From Wenzhouxiangella sediminis (GTDB lineage: Bacteria; Pseudomonadota; Gammaproteobacteria; Xanthomonadales; Wenzhouxiangellaceae): 64,000 bases of DNA. Each line of letters opens with the position of its first letter. Position 1 is the first letter of the stretch. Where the stretch lies: contig NZ_QUZK01000021.1 in NCBI RefSeq assembly GCF_003410055.1, positions 1-64,000 on the forward strand, given 5' to 3'. Positions 37,504 through 46,339 of the stretch are shown here, piece after piece. Both the position numbers and the translations under genes were made by a program. The notes under the pieces are model-generated. The model saw only the letters and a program-made list of their open reading frames with translations, did not search any database and was not told the DNA's origin.

Positions 37504-40029
37504 GTGATCGGTGGCGTCTGCACGGACGATCGGGTGACCCAGGTGACGCAATCCATGCCCAGCCGCAACCTCTTCAACGCGCTTCGAACCGAAGGAGCCG
37601 ATCCGCAACTCGAACGGGCGTTGTTCCGAAGACTCTTCGACAGTTCCCCGGAAGGCATCGTCCTGCTCGATAACCAGGATTGCATCGTCCGCGTCAATTC
37701 ACGATTCCTGGAGATGTTCGGCTACACCAAGGAGGAGGTGATCGGGCGGCCGATCAACAGCCTGATCGTCGATGAGTCCCAGAGCAAGGAGGCCAGCCAA
37801 CTCACGCGTGCCGTCCTCGACAATCAGTCGATCCAGGAGGATACCGTGCGCTTCCGCAAGGACGGCAGCATGATCTACGTGTCCATCCTCGGCCATCCGA
37901 TCATGGTCGGGGAGGGGCAGATCGGCGTCTACGGGATTTACCGCGATGTCACCCGACAGAAGCTGCAGGAAGAGATGCTCCGGCAGAGTGAAGACAAGTA
38001 CCGCACGATCATCGAGACGATCGAGGACGGTTACTTCGAAGTCGATCTGGCAGGCAACTTCCTGTTCTTCAACGAAGCGCTTCCCCGAATGCTCGGCTAT
38101 GATTCCGCTGCGTTCAAGGCGGTCACCTTCCGGGACTTCACGTCGCCCGAGACCGCGCAACGCGTCTTCGAACTCTTCAGTGAGGTATACGCAAGCGGCA
38201 AGTCCAATCCGGGGTTCTCATGGGAAGCGAGGGCCATGGACGGCACGACGCGCCACCTCGAGACTTCCGTCTCCCTGCTGCGGTCGGGCAACGGGGAGCC
38301 GGCCGGCTTCCGCGGTGTCGTCCGCGATGTGACGCAGCGAGTCCGCGCCGAGGCGGCATTGCGTGAGAGCGAGGAGCGATATCGCCTCATGGCCGAAAAC
38401 ACCGGTCAGCTCATCTACGACTACGACCTGGGAAGCGGCATGATCCGCTGGTCCGGCGCCATTCAGCGCGTGACCGGCCAGACGCCGGAAGAACTGGACA
38501 AGGTCAATATCGATGAATGGATGGAGCGCATTCATCCCGATGATCGCGACGAAGCCGTGGTCCTGCTTGAAAAGGCCGAAAAGGAGGGCAGTCAGTATCA
38601 CGTCGAGTACCGATTCCGGAATGGCTCCGGTGACTACTTTCATGCCGAGGACAACGGTACCTTTCTGGTCGACGCTGCGGGCAGGGCCTACCGCATGGTC
38701 GGCACCCTGACCGATGTCAGCGAGCGCCACAGGATCAATCGGGAAATGGCCTACCAGGCCGCCCACGACGAACTGACCGGGCTCTACAACCGGCGCAGGT
38801 TCGAGCAGGTGCTCGGCGACCTGCTGGCACAAGGCGACGAGACCGGCGATTCTCATGCCGTGCTGTACATGGATCTCGACCAGTTCAAGGTGGTCAACGA
38901 CACCTGCGGTCACCATGCGGGCGATGAACTGCTTCGGCAGCTCGGCGTGGCGCTCAAGAGCCTGGCGCGGAGCTCGGACACGCTGGCGCGCCTTGGTGGC
39001 GACGAGTTCGGCCTGATCCTGCACGGCTGTTCGCTGCCCAAGGCCGAGGAGGTCGGTCGCAAGATACTGCGCATGGTCAACGACTTCGCATTCACCTGGC
39101 AGGGGCGTTCGTTCACGATCGGAATCTCCATCGGAGTCGTGGACGTCTCTACGCTCGCAGGCGTGGCCGAGATTCTCATGGCGGCCGACCAGGCTTGTTA
39201 CTCAGCCAAGAACCTGGGCCGAAACCGGCTCCACGTCTATCATTCCGAAGACTCCCACCTCTGCCGTCACCAGTCGGAAATCGACGCCGCGGCCGAGATT
39301 ACCGATGCCCTGCGCGAGGACCGATTCGAACTCTACTACCAGCGGATCGAGTGCCTGACCGGGAACCCCGAGGAAAGTCACTGCGAGATCCTGCTGCGCA
39401 TGCGAGACCGGCAGGGCGGACTCGTTTCGCCCGAGCGATTCATACCCGGCGCGGAGCGCTACAACATGATGTCCTCGATCGATCGCTGGGTCGTGTCACA
39501 CGTCCTCGACGGTATTCGCCAGCGCATCGATGCCGGACGGCACCGTGAAGGCGGGCGCTACTCGATCAATCTTTCCGGCAGTTCCTTCGGCGAAGCGTCG
39601 TTTTCCGATTTCGTCGCGGACGAACTGAGGCGAACGGGCGTGCCGCCACGAGCGATCGCCTTCGAGATCACCGAGAACAGCGCCATTCTCAGCCTTGAGC
39701 GGGCGCTGGATTTCATGCGCTCGGTGAGAGCGATGGGGGTCAAGGTCATGCTCGACGATTTCGGCAGCGGGCTTTCGTCCTTCGGCTACCTGAAGACTTT
39801 GCCGGTGGATTACCTCAAGATCGACGGTGAATTGGTCAAGGACATCGCCGAGGGATCCATCGACCTGGCCATGGTCGAGGCGATTCACCGCGTTGGTGAA
39901 GTCATCGGGATTCCGACGGTCGCCGAGCACGTCAGCAGCCGGGAGATTCTCGAGCGGCTGGAAGAAGTGGGCGTGCAGTATGCGCAAGGGTTCTTCTTCC
40001 ACGAACCCGAGCCCTGGCGCCTGGATTGA
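37504..40029 (+). CDS. PAS-GGDEF-EAL c-di-GMP protein
   Basis: An 841-residue cytoplasmic sensor/turnover enzyme with no membrane segment. Three PAS domains span residues about 35-400 (RLFDSSPEGIVLLDNQ, TIEDGYFEVDLAGNF, NTGQLIYDYDLGSG). A GGDEF domain follows with intact GGDEF (ARLGGDEFGLIL), then an EAL domain with EILLR for ExLxR, NLSGSSF, EITEN, DDFGSG, YLKIDG and YAQGFFF. Both enzymatic activities are possible. Start is GTG 37504 after a GGGGGGAG-type site; ATG 37555 is an alternative. A TATGAT box lies at 37469. Convergent with the deacetylase operon. Confidence 0.92.
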   Translation: MIGGVCTDDRVTQVTQSMPSRNLFNALRTEGADPQLERALFRRLFDSSPEGIVLLDNQDCIVRVNSRFLEMFGYTKEEVIGRPINSLIVDESQSKEASQLTRAVLDNQSIQEDTVRFRKDGSMIYVSILGHPIMVGEGQIGVYGIYRDVTRQKLQEEMLRQSEDKYRTIIETIEDGYFEVDLAGNFLFFNEALPRMLGYDSAAFKAVTFRDFTSPETAQRVFELFSEVYASGKSNPGFSWEARAMDGTTRHLETSVSLLRSGNGEPAGFRGVVRDVTQRVRAEAALRESEERYRLMAENTGQLIYDYDLGSGMIRWSGAIQRVTGQTPEELDKVNIDEWMERIHPDDRDEAVVLLEKAEKEGSQYHVEYRFRNGSGDYFHAEDNGTFLVDAAGRAYRMVGTLTDVSERHRINREMAYQAAHDELTGLYNRRRFEQVLGDLLAQGDETGDSHAVLYMDLDQFKVVNDTCGHHAGDELLRQLGVALKSLARSSDTLARLGGDEFGLILHGCSLPKAEEVGRKILRMVNDFAFTWQGRSFTIGISIGVVDVSTLAGVAEILMAADQACYSAKNLGRNRLHVYHSEDSHLCRHQSEIDAAAEITDALREDRFELYYQRIECLTGNPEESHCEILLRMRDRQGGLVSPERFIPGAERYNMMSSIDRWVVSHVLDGIRQRIDAGRHREGGRYSINLSGSSFGEASFSDFVADELRRTGVPPRAIAFEITENSAILSLERALDFMRSVRAMGVKVMLDDFGSGLSSFGYLKTLPVDYLKIDGELVKDIAEGSIDLAMVEAIHRVGEVIGIPTVAEHVSSREILERLEEVGVQYAQGFFFHEPEPWRLD

Positions 40030-40047
40030 GCCCTTGCGCTCGGGCGG

Positions 40048-40719
40048 TTACCCGTGGGTGCCGGCGGCACGGACGAGCCAGCGACGCAGGTCGCCGGCCA
40101 GGGGCAGTCGGTGGTCGTCCGGATGCAGCGCCACGCGTAGCGGCAGTCGCCGGGCGAGCAGTCGGTTGAAGGCGTTGGACAGTTTCAGTACCGGCACCTG
40201 CCAGGCGCTTGCGGCCTCGAAACCGACGAGGGCGCTGCGCTGGAATCGTGCGGTGGCGATGTCGAGGTAACCGCTCATGGTCTCCACTCGGGCGAAGCCC
40301 GTCTCACTCAGGTCGGGCGCCCGGACAGGTCCCAGCGCCCAGGCGGGCGGCACGTAGAGTTCGGGAGCGGGCAGGTCGTGGTCGACGAACCATTGACGGT
40401 TTCGCTTCATCAGGTCGACGATGCCCCCACGATCCAGCGCAAGATGCTCGGCGCAATCGCGCGAGACGAACAGGCTGTGCAAGCGGTGTTTGATGCCCTT
40501 GATGCGCTGCGCCCTGTGATTCCAGCCGTGCCCTGCCAGAGCATGGCCCTCGGCGCTCCAGGCCCGCAGCCGTTCGAGATCGTCCTGGCGCCACTGCTTC
40601 CCCGGGACGACCAGCAGGGTGACCGGGCCGGGGCAGGCGCGGGCGATCATCTCCATCTGTTCGTCCACCCGGTGGAGGGTTTCGGGCATGACGTCGTGGA
40701 TGGAGATGTCAGGCCGCAC
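40048..40719 (-). CDS. DUF2334/polysaccharide deacetylase-like protein
   Basis: A 223-residue protein whose start SIHDVMPETL and central GHGWNHRAQ fit the metal-binding Asp and His-x(3)-His of the carbohydrate esterase 4/DUF2334 NodB fold; VTLLVVPG matches the DUF2334 second strand. It probably removes acyl groups from a glycan or glycolipid. GTG 40719 overlaps the glycosyltransferase stop by 11 bases behind GAGGT, and gives the conserved N-terminus without a signal peptide. Last gene of the operon. The exact substrate is unknown. Confidence 0.75.
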   Translation of the reverse strand: MRPDISIHDVMPETLHRVDEQMEMIARACPGPVTLLVVPGKQWRQDDLERLRAWSAEGHALAGHGWNHRAQRIKGIKHRLHSLFVSRDCAEHLALDRGGIVDLMKRNRQWFVDHDLPAPELYVPPAWALGPVRAPDLSETGFARVETMSGYLDIATARFQRSALVGFEAASAWQVPVLKLSNAFNRLLARRLPLRVALHPDDHRLPLAGDLRRWLVRAAGTHG

Positions 40720-41812
40720 GGGCGACCTCGAGAAGGGTCTCCAGCCAGGCCTGGCGGCCCTCGTCGCGAATCCTGGCATAGGCAGCGACGCCGGCATTCG
40801 CCCGCTCGCGGCGCTGTGTCTCCGGCAGGGCGACCAGCCGGTCCAGGGCCTCGATCATCGCGTCCGGCTCATCCGGGTCGAAGCGGTAGAGCACCTCGTC
40901 GAGCTGCGGCCATTCGCCGATGCCGCAGTGCGTGGAGACGAGGGCGGGCCGCGCGCAGGCGATCGCCTCCAGGGCCACCGTGCCGAAGGACTCCACGTCC
41001 GAAGGCAGCACCAGCACGTCGTGCTCGGCCAGCAGTCTGGGGATGCGTTCGCGCTCGATCCAGCCCAGGTGTCGCACGTTGTCGCGGGTCTGCGCTGCCG
41101 AAGCAACGGTTTCGCTCAGTGGGCCCTGTCCGGCGAAGCTGAACACCAGGTCCGGGCGCTTCGCGGCGGCATCCAGCAGACGGTCGATGCGTTTCTCCGC
41201 CGCCAGGCGACCGACGAAGAGGATGTCTCTGACCGGTCCGGTCGCGGGTTCGGGCGCCCGGTCGAAGCGTCCCGGCAGAAGCGTGGCCGCGAGTTCCGCG
41301 CGGCGGGCACCCAGCCGGCGCGCGAGTTCGACCATGCTGTCCGAATGCGCCAGCGTCAGCGCAGCGCGGTGGAACAGCTTGCGGTTCCTGGATTCCAGGT
41401 AGCGGGTGGCCACGGCCGTCATCAGGCGATTCCAGTAGAGCTCGCTGAGCGCCTCGAAGTGCGTGTGGAAACCGTAGATGAACGGAATGCCGCGTCGCCT
41501 CGCCAGCCTGGCGCCGGTCATGCCGTACGGCCCCGGCGTGGCGATGATGACCACGTGCGGGCGCAACGAGTCGAAAACGCGTGCCAGGCGCCAGCCGGCC
41601 GGCAGGGCAGCCTGCTGTGTGCTGTCTCCGGGCAGTGGGAAGCTCAGCAGCGGCTCGGGGCCGTGGCCCGGGGCGAGCAGCTCGATGGTGTCGACCGAAG
41701 GTCCGATCTGCTCGATGAGGTCGCCGTAGTAAGAGCCCACGCCGTTGCGCTCGATCGCTGCGTCGCAGCAGATCAGGATGCGCAGCCGACTCGGGTCGGC
41801 GAGCTCAGTCAT
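40709..41812 (-). CDS. GT4-family glycosyltransferase
   Basis: A 367-residue GT-B enzyme. The N-terminal half has ICCDAAIERNGVGSYYGDL and the acceptor-binding region FIYGFHTHFEAL. The C-terminal half has FVGRLAAEKRIDRLLDA and VLVLPSDVESFGTVALEAIACARPALVS, the nucleotide-sugar site with the conserved E-x7-E. It should add a sugar to a lipid or glycan at the cytoplasmic side. Starts with ATG 41812, overlapping the sulfotransferase stop by 8 bases; its end overlaps the deacetylase. Confidence 0.9.
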   Translation of the reverse strand: MTELADPSRLRILICCDAAIERNGVGSYYGDLIEQIGPSVDTIELLAPGHGPEPLLSFPLPGDSTQQAALPAGWRLARVFDSLRPHVVIIATPGPYGMTGARLARRRGIPFIYGFHTHFEALSELYWNRLMTAVATRYLESRNRKLFHRAALTLAHSDSMVELARRLGARRAELAATLLPGRFDRAPEPATGPVRDILFVGRLAAEKRIDRLLDAAAKRPDLVFSFAGQGPLSETVASAAQTRDNVRHLGWIERERIPRLLAEHDVLVLPSDVESFGTVALEAIACARPALVSTHCGIGEWPQLDEVLYRFDPDEPDAMIEALDRLVALPETQRRERANAGVAAYARIRDEGRQAWLETLLEVARAA

Positions 41813-42983
41813 GGGAGGCGAAGCGGTCGTGGCCGAAGTCATGACGCGCAAGGATATCGGCAAATCGATCGGCAAGCCATTCCGGGTCGAGGCCGTTGTC
41901 GGAGAGTTGGTGCCGATGGGGAGAACGATGTTGCCGCGATTCGCCCGCCAACGACTGCAGTCGCTCGGCAAAGGAGTCCGCCGGCTCGATCTCCAGCCGG
42001 GAAAGCGTCGTGTCGACCGCCTCGGCGAGGTGGGCGCGGATCTCGCCATTGTTGAGCAGGGCGATGCGGTTGTCGGGCAGGCGTTCGGCCTGGTCGAAAA
42101 GGTTGCGGAAGTAGTACGCGAACAGGTCCACGAAGTACCGGTTGAAGCGGTCGGGGTCGGCATCGCTGCCGAAGAAGCGCAGCGAATCGGACAGGGTGCT
42201 CAGCTGCGAGGACAGCGCGCGTTCGGGCTCGCGCAGGCAGACGATGAAGCGTCCGTCGGGAAAGCGCTCCGACAGGCTGCCGACCAGGCCGGCGAACGAA
42301 GCGTTCTTCGACAGGAAGCGCCTGTCGGCGCCGTGCACGAACAGGTGCCGCTGGACGGCGCGGTGGTAGTAGTCGATCTGGCGGCGCCGGAAACCCGCAT
42401 CGGCTTCCGAATCGAGCCGGGCCATGCGCCACAGATCCGGGCTGTCGGGAAACAGCACCACGAGCACGAAGCAGGTCATCGGCGGCAGCAGGCAGAAGAA
42501 GTCCTCCTCGGGCTGGTCGAGGCGCACCGGGTGGGTGTCCTCGAAGCCGCCGGCGAGTTGGCGAGCGAGCCAGTCCGCACCGCGACCCAGCGGTCGTCCG
42601 AGCACGCCGTCGATCCGGCCGACCGCGCGCCAGAGCTTGCGCCAGGTGACCGACAGGGCGAAAAAGCACTCCCAGGTGCTGAAGGTCGTGGTGCGCTCGT
42701 CGGCGGCCAGGACGCCGTGGAGAAATGTCGTGCCGCTGCGCGGGACGCCGACGACGAACAGGGGGCGTCGAACCTCGACCTTGCGGTAGCCGCGGAAGAA
42801 GACCTCGTCGAGTGCCAGCCCGAGCCAGTGATAGAGGTTGACGGCGAACAGGCCCGGCACGACGCCGAGCATGATCAGGCCTCGGCGCAGGGAGCGGCGC
42901 CCCATGCCGTCCGCCGGCGGCCGGAACGCGCGCCATCCCAGCCGCGCGAGCCGCCATTGCGATTCCAGGAACAGGCGCCACAT
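41805..42983 (-). CDS. Sulfotransferase (PAPS-dependent)
   Basis: A 392-residue sulfotransferase-fold protein. LFVVGVPRSGTTFLHGVLA is the 5'-phosphosulfate (PAPS) loop, and RFIVCLREPERALSS is the 3'-phosphate-binding region. The N-terminus includes a hydrophobic stretch (GLIMLGVVPGLFAVNLYHWLG) that may dock on the membrane. Family members transfer sulfate to glycolipids or other carbohydrates. It lies 15 bases after the c-di-GMP gene and overlaps the glycosyltransferase. The trio implies a sulfated, partly deacylated glycan or glycolipid. Confidence 0.88.
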   Translation of the reverse strand: MWRLFLESQWRLARLGWRAFRPPADGMGRRSLRRGLIMLGVVPGLFAVNLYHWLGLALDEVFFRGYRKVEVRRPLFVVGVPRSGTTFLHGVLAADERTTTFSTWECFFALSVTWRKLWRAVGRIDGVLGRPLGRGADWLARQLAGGFEDTHPVRLDQPEEDFFCLLPPMTCFVLVVLFPDSPDLWRMARLDSEADAGFRRRQIDYYHRAVQRHLFVHGADRRFLSKNASFAGLVGSLSERFPDGRFIVCLREPERALSSQLSTLSDSLRFFGSDADPDRFNRYFVDLFAYYFRNLFDQAERLPDNRIALLNNGEIRAHLAEAVDTTLSRLEIEPADSFAERLQSLAGESRQHRSPHRHQLSDNGLDPEWLADRFADILARHDFGHDRFASHD

Positions 42984-42998
42984 GGCGGCTATTGTCGC

Positions 42999-45404
42999 CT
43001 ACGCCGTGGTCCGGCGGGCGTTGATGCTCTCGATCACCGCCGGTACCCGCTCGGGCGGCACGGCCCGGTCGAACAGGAACCCCTGCCCGAAGCGGCATCC
43101 GATCGACTGCAGGCGCTCCCGCTGGGCCCGGGTTTCAACCCCTTCGGCCAGGGTGCGGAAGCCGAGCGCCTGGCTCAGTGCCACGATCGCCTGGCAGATG
43201 GCCGCGTCGCGTTGGTTGTTCTCGAGGCTTCGGGTAAAGCTCTGGTCGATCTTGAGCGTGTCGACCGGCAGTTCCTTGAGGTAGGCGAGCGAGGAATAGC
43301 CGGTGCCGAAATCGTCCATGGCGATGCACAGGCCGAGCTGCTTGAGGCCTCCGAGCAGTTCCGCGGCGGATTCGCCCGTGCCCATGATGAAGCTCTCGGT
43401 CAGTTCCAGTTCGAGGTGCCGGGCGGGCAGGTCGTGTTCGAAGAGAATGCGTTCGACCGTCCCCTGCAGGTCGCTGCGCTGGACCTGGATGCCCGAGACG
43501 TTGACCGAGATCCGGCCGAAATCGATGCCCGCATCCAGCCAGGCCCGCGCCTGGCCGCAGGCCGTATCGAGCACCAGCTCGCCCAGGTCCGTGATCAGCC
43601 CGGTGTCCTCCGCGATCGGGATGAAGCGCTCGGGCGAGAGCAGGCCGAGGTCAGGGTGCAGCCAGCGCACCAGCGCCTCCAGGCCCACCACCTGCCCGGT
43701 CTCGAGGTCGACCTGCGGCTGGTAGTGAACGATCAGTTCGCGGTCTTCGATCGCCTGGCGCAACTGTGCGGCAAGCAGAACGCGGTCCCTGGCGTACTGA
43801 CCGAGTTCCTCGTTGTAGTGCCTGACCAGGTTGCCGCCGTCCGATTGCGCCTGATGCGAGGCCGCGTCGCTCTGTTGCAGCAGGGTCTCGGGGTCGGAGC
43901 CGGCCTGCGTGCAGGCAGCGATGCCGACGCTGGCGGTCGCGAACAGGACCCGGTTGTTGATCGAGATTGGCTCGGCCAGGGCGCTGCGGACCGATTCGGC
44001 CATCGCTTCGGGCGGCGCGCCGCCGCCGATGAGCACGGCGAATTCGTCGGCGCCGATCCGCGCAACCAGGTGATGCGAGGAAAGCACGCCCTGCAGGCGC
44101 CTGGCCGTTTCCTGAAGGACCTGGTCGCCGGCCTGCAGGCCCAGGCTTTCGTTGATGTGCTTGAAACCGTCGAGATCGATGTGGAGCACGTGAACCGGGT
44201 TGCGACCGCCGGATACGCGGCCCAGGGCCGCCTTGAGCCGGTCGAGGAACATCACCCGGTTGGGCAGGCCGGTGAGCAGATCGTGGTAGTAGAGCCGCTC
44301 GATCTTGCGCTGCGAGCTGTGCAGTTCGCTCAGGTCGGTGATGACCGCGACGTAGTGCGTGAGCGCGCCTTGTTCGTCGCTGACCGCGTTGATGCGGGTC
44401 AGTTGGGGGTAGATGCTGCCGTCCTTGCGACGGTTCCACAATTCGCCCTGCCATCGCCCGCGCTCCTGCAGTGTCTTCCACATTCGCCGATAGAAGGAGC
44501 GGCCCTGGCGTCCGGACTGAAGCAGGTTCGGGTTCTGGCCGAGGACGTCCTGTTCTGCGTAGCCGGTGATCCGCGAGAAGGCCCGGTTGACGCCGACGAT
44601 GCGGCTCTCATGGTCGGTGATGATGATGCCTTCCCCGGTGTTCTCGAACACCGTGGCCGAGAGCCGAAGGCGCTGGATGCCCTTTCGCCTGAGGGTGATG
44701 TCGCGAGCGATGACGAGGATGCCTTCGCGGCCTTCGTGCTCGATCGGCACCGAAGAGACTTCGACGTGGATGATGCTGCCGTCGGCGTGCAGCATGTCGA
44801 CTTCCACGGGCGGCGCGCCGTCGCCTGTGTCGGTCATCTGGGAGATGCGTGAGCGGGCGAGATCGCGAAACTCCGGATGCACGTAATCGAGGACCGGCTG
44901 CCCGATAAGCGACTTCTCGTTGTCGAGGCCGAGCAGGCGGGCCGTCTGGTGATTGGCGTATCCGAAGGTCAGGTCGCAGTGGATGAAAATGGCGTCGGGC
45001 GCGGTCTCGATGACCTGCTGAAACTTGTGCTCACTCTTCTCCAGTGCCCGCAGCGTTGCCAGGTACTCCCCGGCGTCCTGAATGATGGAGTAGAGCAGTT
45101 TGCGACCGTCGTGGTCGATCAGGCCGCTGTTGACCTGGACGTCGCGCACCGAGCCGTCGGCGGTTCGATGACGGAACAGGAAGGAATTCCGCCGGGCCTG
45201 TCGCGCCTCGTCCATGCGGCGGCGGATCTCGGCGTCGTCGAGCAGGTTGATCTCCGAGATCCGCATGCTCCGCAGGGTCTCGCGCGACCAGCCGTAGAAG
45301 CGCTCGGCCGCGGGATTGGCGTCCACGATCCGACCGTCGCTGGGGTCGAGCAGCAGCATGACCGAATAGTTGTTTTCGAAGACGCTGCCGGGACCGTTGC
45401 TCAT
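42999..45404 (-). CDS. PAS-GADEF-EAL c-di-GMP phosphodiesterase heading an operon
   Basis: An 801-residue cytoplasmic protein with PAS domains at about 5-120, 128-240 and 250-365. The GGDEF domain has the site GADEF (ARIGADEFAVL), so the second Gly is Ala and cyclase activity is doubtful. The EAL domain (about 550-800) has the full set: LEALVRW, SVNVSG, ELELTES, DDFGTG, LKIDQSF and LAEGVE. It probably acts as a c-di-GMP phosphodiesterase, with the GADEF part as a GTP or c-di-GMP sensor. Only 15 bases separate it from the sulfotransferase. Confidence 0.9.
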   Translation of the reverse strand: MSNGPGSVFENNYSVMLLLDPSDGRIVDANPAAERFYGWSRETLRSMRISEINLLDDAEIRRRMDEARQARRNSFLFRHRTADGSVRDVQVNSGLIDHDGRKLLYSIIQDAGEYLATLRALEKSEHKFQQVIETAPDAIFIHCDLTFGYANHQTARLLGLDNEKSLIGQPVLDYVHPEFRDLARSRISQMTDTGDGAPPVEVDMLHADGSIIHVEVSSVPIEHEGREGILVIARDITLRRKGIQRLRLSATVFENTGEGIIITDHESRIVGVNRAFSRITGYAEQDVLGQNPNLLQSGRQGRSFYRRMWKTLQERGRWQGELWNRRKDGSIYPQLTRINAVSDEQGALTHYVAVITDLSELHSSQRKIERLYYHDLLTGLPNRVMFLDRLKAALGRVSGGRNPVHVLHIDLDGFKHINESLGLQAGDQVLQETARRLQGVLSSHHLVARIGADEFAVLIGGGAPPEAMAESVRSALAEPISINNRVLFATASVGIAACTQAGSDPETLLQQSDAASHQAQSDGGNLVRHYNEELGQYARDRVLLAAQLRQAIEDRELIVHYQPQVDLETGQVVGLEALVRWLHPDLGLLSPERFIPIAEDTGLITDLGELVLDTACGQARAWLDAGIDFGRISVNVSGIQVQRSDLQGTVERILFEHDLPARHLELELTESFIMGTGESAAELLGGLKQLGLCIAMDDFGTGYSSLAYLKELPVDTLKIDQSFTRSLENNQRDAAICQAIVALSQALGFRTLAEGVETRAQRERLQSIGCRFGQGFLFDRAVPPERVPAVIESINARRTTA

Positions 45405-45636
45405 GTCGATGGATTCGGAAGGGGTGCCGGCGAGATCCGGGCCACGGGACAGCCGCGCCTGTCGGATCGATCAGGCGATGCGCTCATCCCCGAATGAAAC
45501 CCCTTGATGTCGTAAAGAAGGAATTGCGTTCAAAGCAAGATATCACGCCACACTGTCCCGTGGTGGGCGCGCTGCGCCCGGACCGTGAGCGGCTTCACGA
45601 ATCGGGCCGGCGGCTGAGACGGCGGGCCGTCGGGGG

Positions 45637-46296
45637 TCAGTCCAGTCGGGGCAGCAGCTCCCGCCCTTCTCGGCGGCAGCGGTTGATTGCGTCTTCGAGG
45701 CGCTGGGTCATGTCGGGCGAGCGGGCGTCGCCGTCGCGGTCGACGATGATGGGCTCGCCCCAGTAAATCAGCACCTTGGCGAAGGGTGTGGGCAGGTCGG
45801 TCAGGTCCCAGGAGCGGTGCAGGGCGACATGGCGACTGCAGGCCATGGCGCAGGGGAAAACGGGCAGCCCGGTCACCCGGGCGAGTTCGAGCACACCGGG
45901 TTTGGCCTTGTGGACCGGTCCGCGCGGGCCGTCCACGGCGATGACCGGCGACCAGCCCTTGCGGGACAGGCGCATGAGCCCCCGCAGTGCACCCGACCCG
46001 CCCCGGCTCGAGGAGCCGCGCGCCGTCTCGAAGCCGAACTTGCGCAGGACGTAGTTCATCAACTCCCCGTCCTTGCTCCACGAGGCCATGGTGGCCAGGT
46101 GGTAGTAGCGGGAGAAGCAGACCAGGCCCAGTTCGTCGCCGTGCCACATGGCGACGACGAAGGGCTGGCCGGCCTCGAGGCGAGCCACCATCTCGGGCGG
46201 TTCGCGGCGACGCAGGCGCCAGGTCGCGCTGAGGCTGCGATAGACGGCGTAGACCAGGCGGGGAAGGATGACGCGGCGAAACATGATGCCGCGCAT
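45637..46296 (-). CDS. DUF374/lysophospholipid acyltransferase-like protein
   Basis: A 219-residue protein of the PlsC-like superfamily (DUF374). VVAMWHGDELGLV contains the catalytic His-x(4)-type motif region. Later motifs ARGSSSRGGSGALRGL and VIAVDGPRGPVHKAKPGVLELAR are typical of DUF374. The C-terminus is amphipathic. Such proteins may acylate lipid A or other lipids. ATG 46296 (MRGIM) is chosen; ATG 46284 is possible. A 9-bp GC hairpin ends just upstream of its start. It follows the M16 peptidase gene and is probably in the same transcript. Confidence 0.8.
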   Translation of the reverse strand: MRGIMFRRVILPRLVYAVYRSLSATWRLRRREPPEMVARLEAGQPFVVAMWHGDELGLVCFSRYYHLATMASWSKDGELMNYVLRKFGFETARGSSSRGGSGALRGLMRLSRKGWSPVIAVDGPRGPVHKAKPGVLELARVTGLPVFPCAMACSRHVALHRSWDLTDLPTPFAKVLIYWGEPIIVDRDGDARSPDMTQRLEDAINRCRREGRELLPRLD

Positions 46297-46302
46297 GATA
46301 CC

Positions 46303-46330
46303 CCGGCGGCGCCCCGGAGGACGCCGCCGG
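46303..46330 (-). promoter_or_regulatory. GC-rich stem-loop just before the acyltransferase start
   Basis: CCGGCGGCG (46303-46311) pairs with CGCCGCCGG (46322-46330) around a 10-base loop, no T-tract. It sits between the M16 stop and the acyltransferase start and borders the putative GGGG ribosome binding site. It may attenuate or control translation. Confidence 0.5.
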
Positions 46331-46339
46331 AGTGGTTGC

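Noticed and set aside
42999-45404. Bifunctional c-di-GMP cyclase and phosphodiesterase
   Set aside because: The GGDEF site is GADEF, so cyclase activity cannot be claimed from the sequence; only the EAL part is called active.
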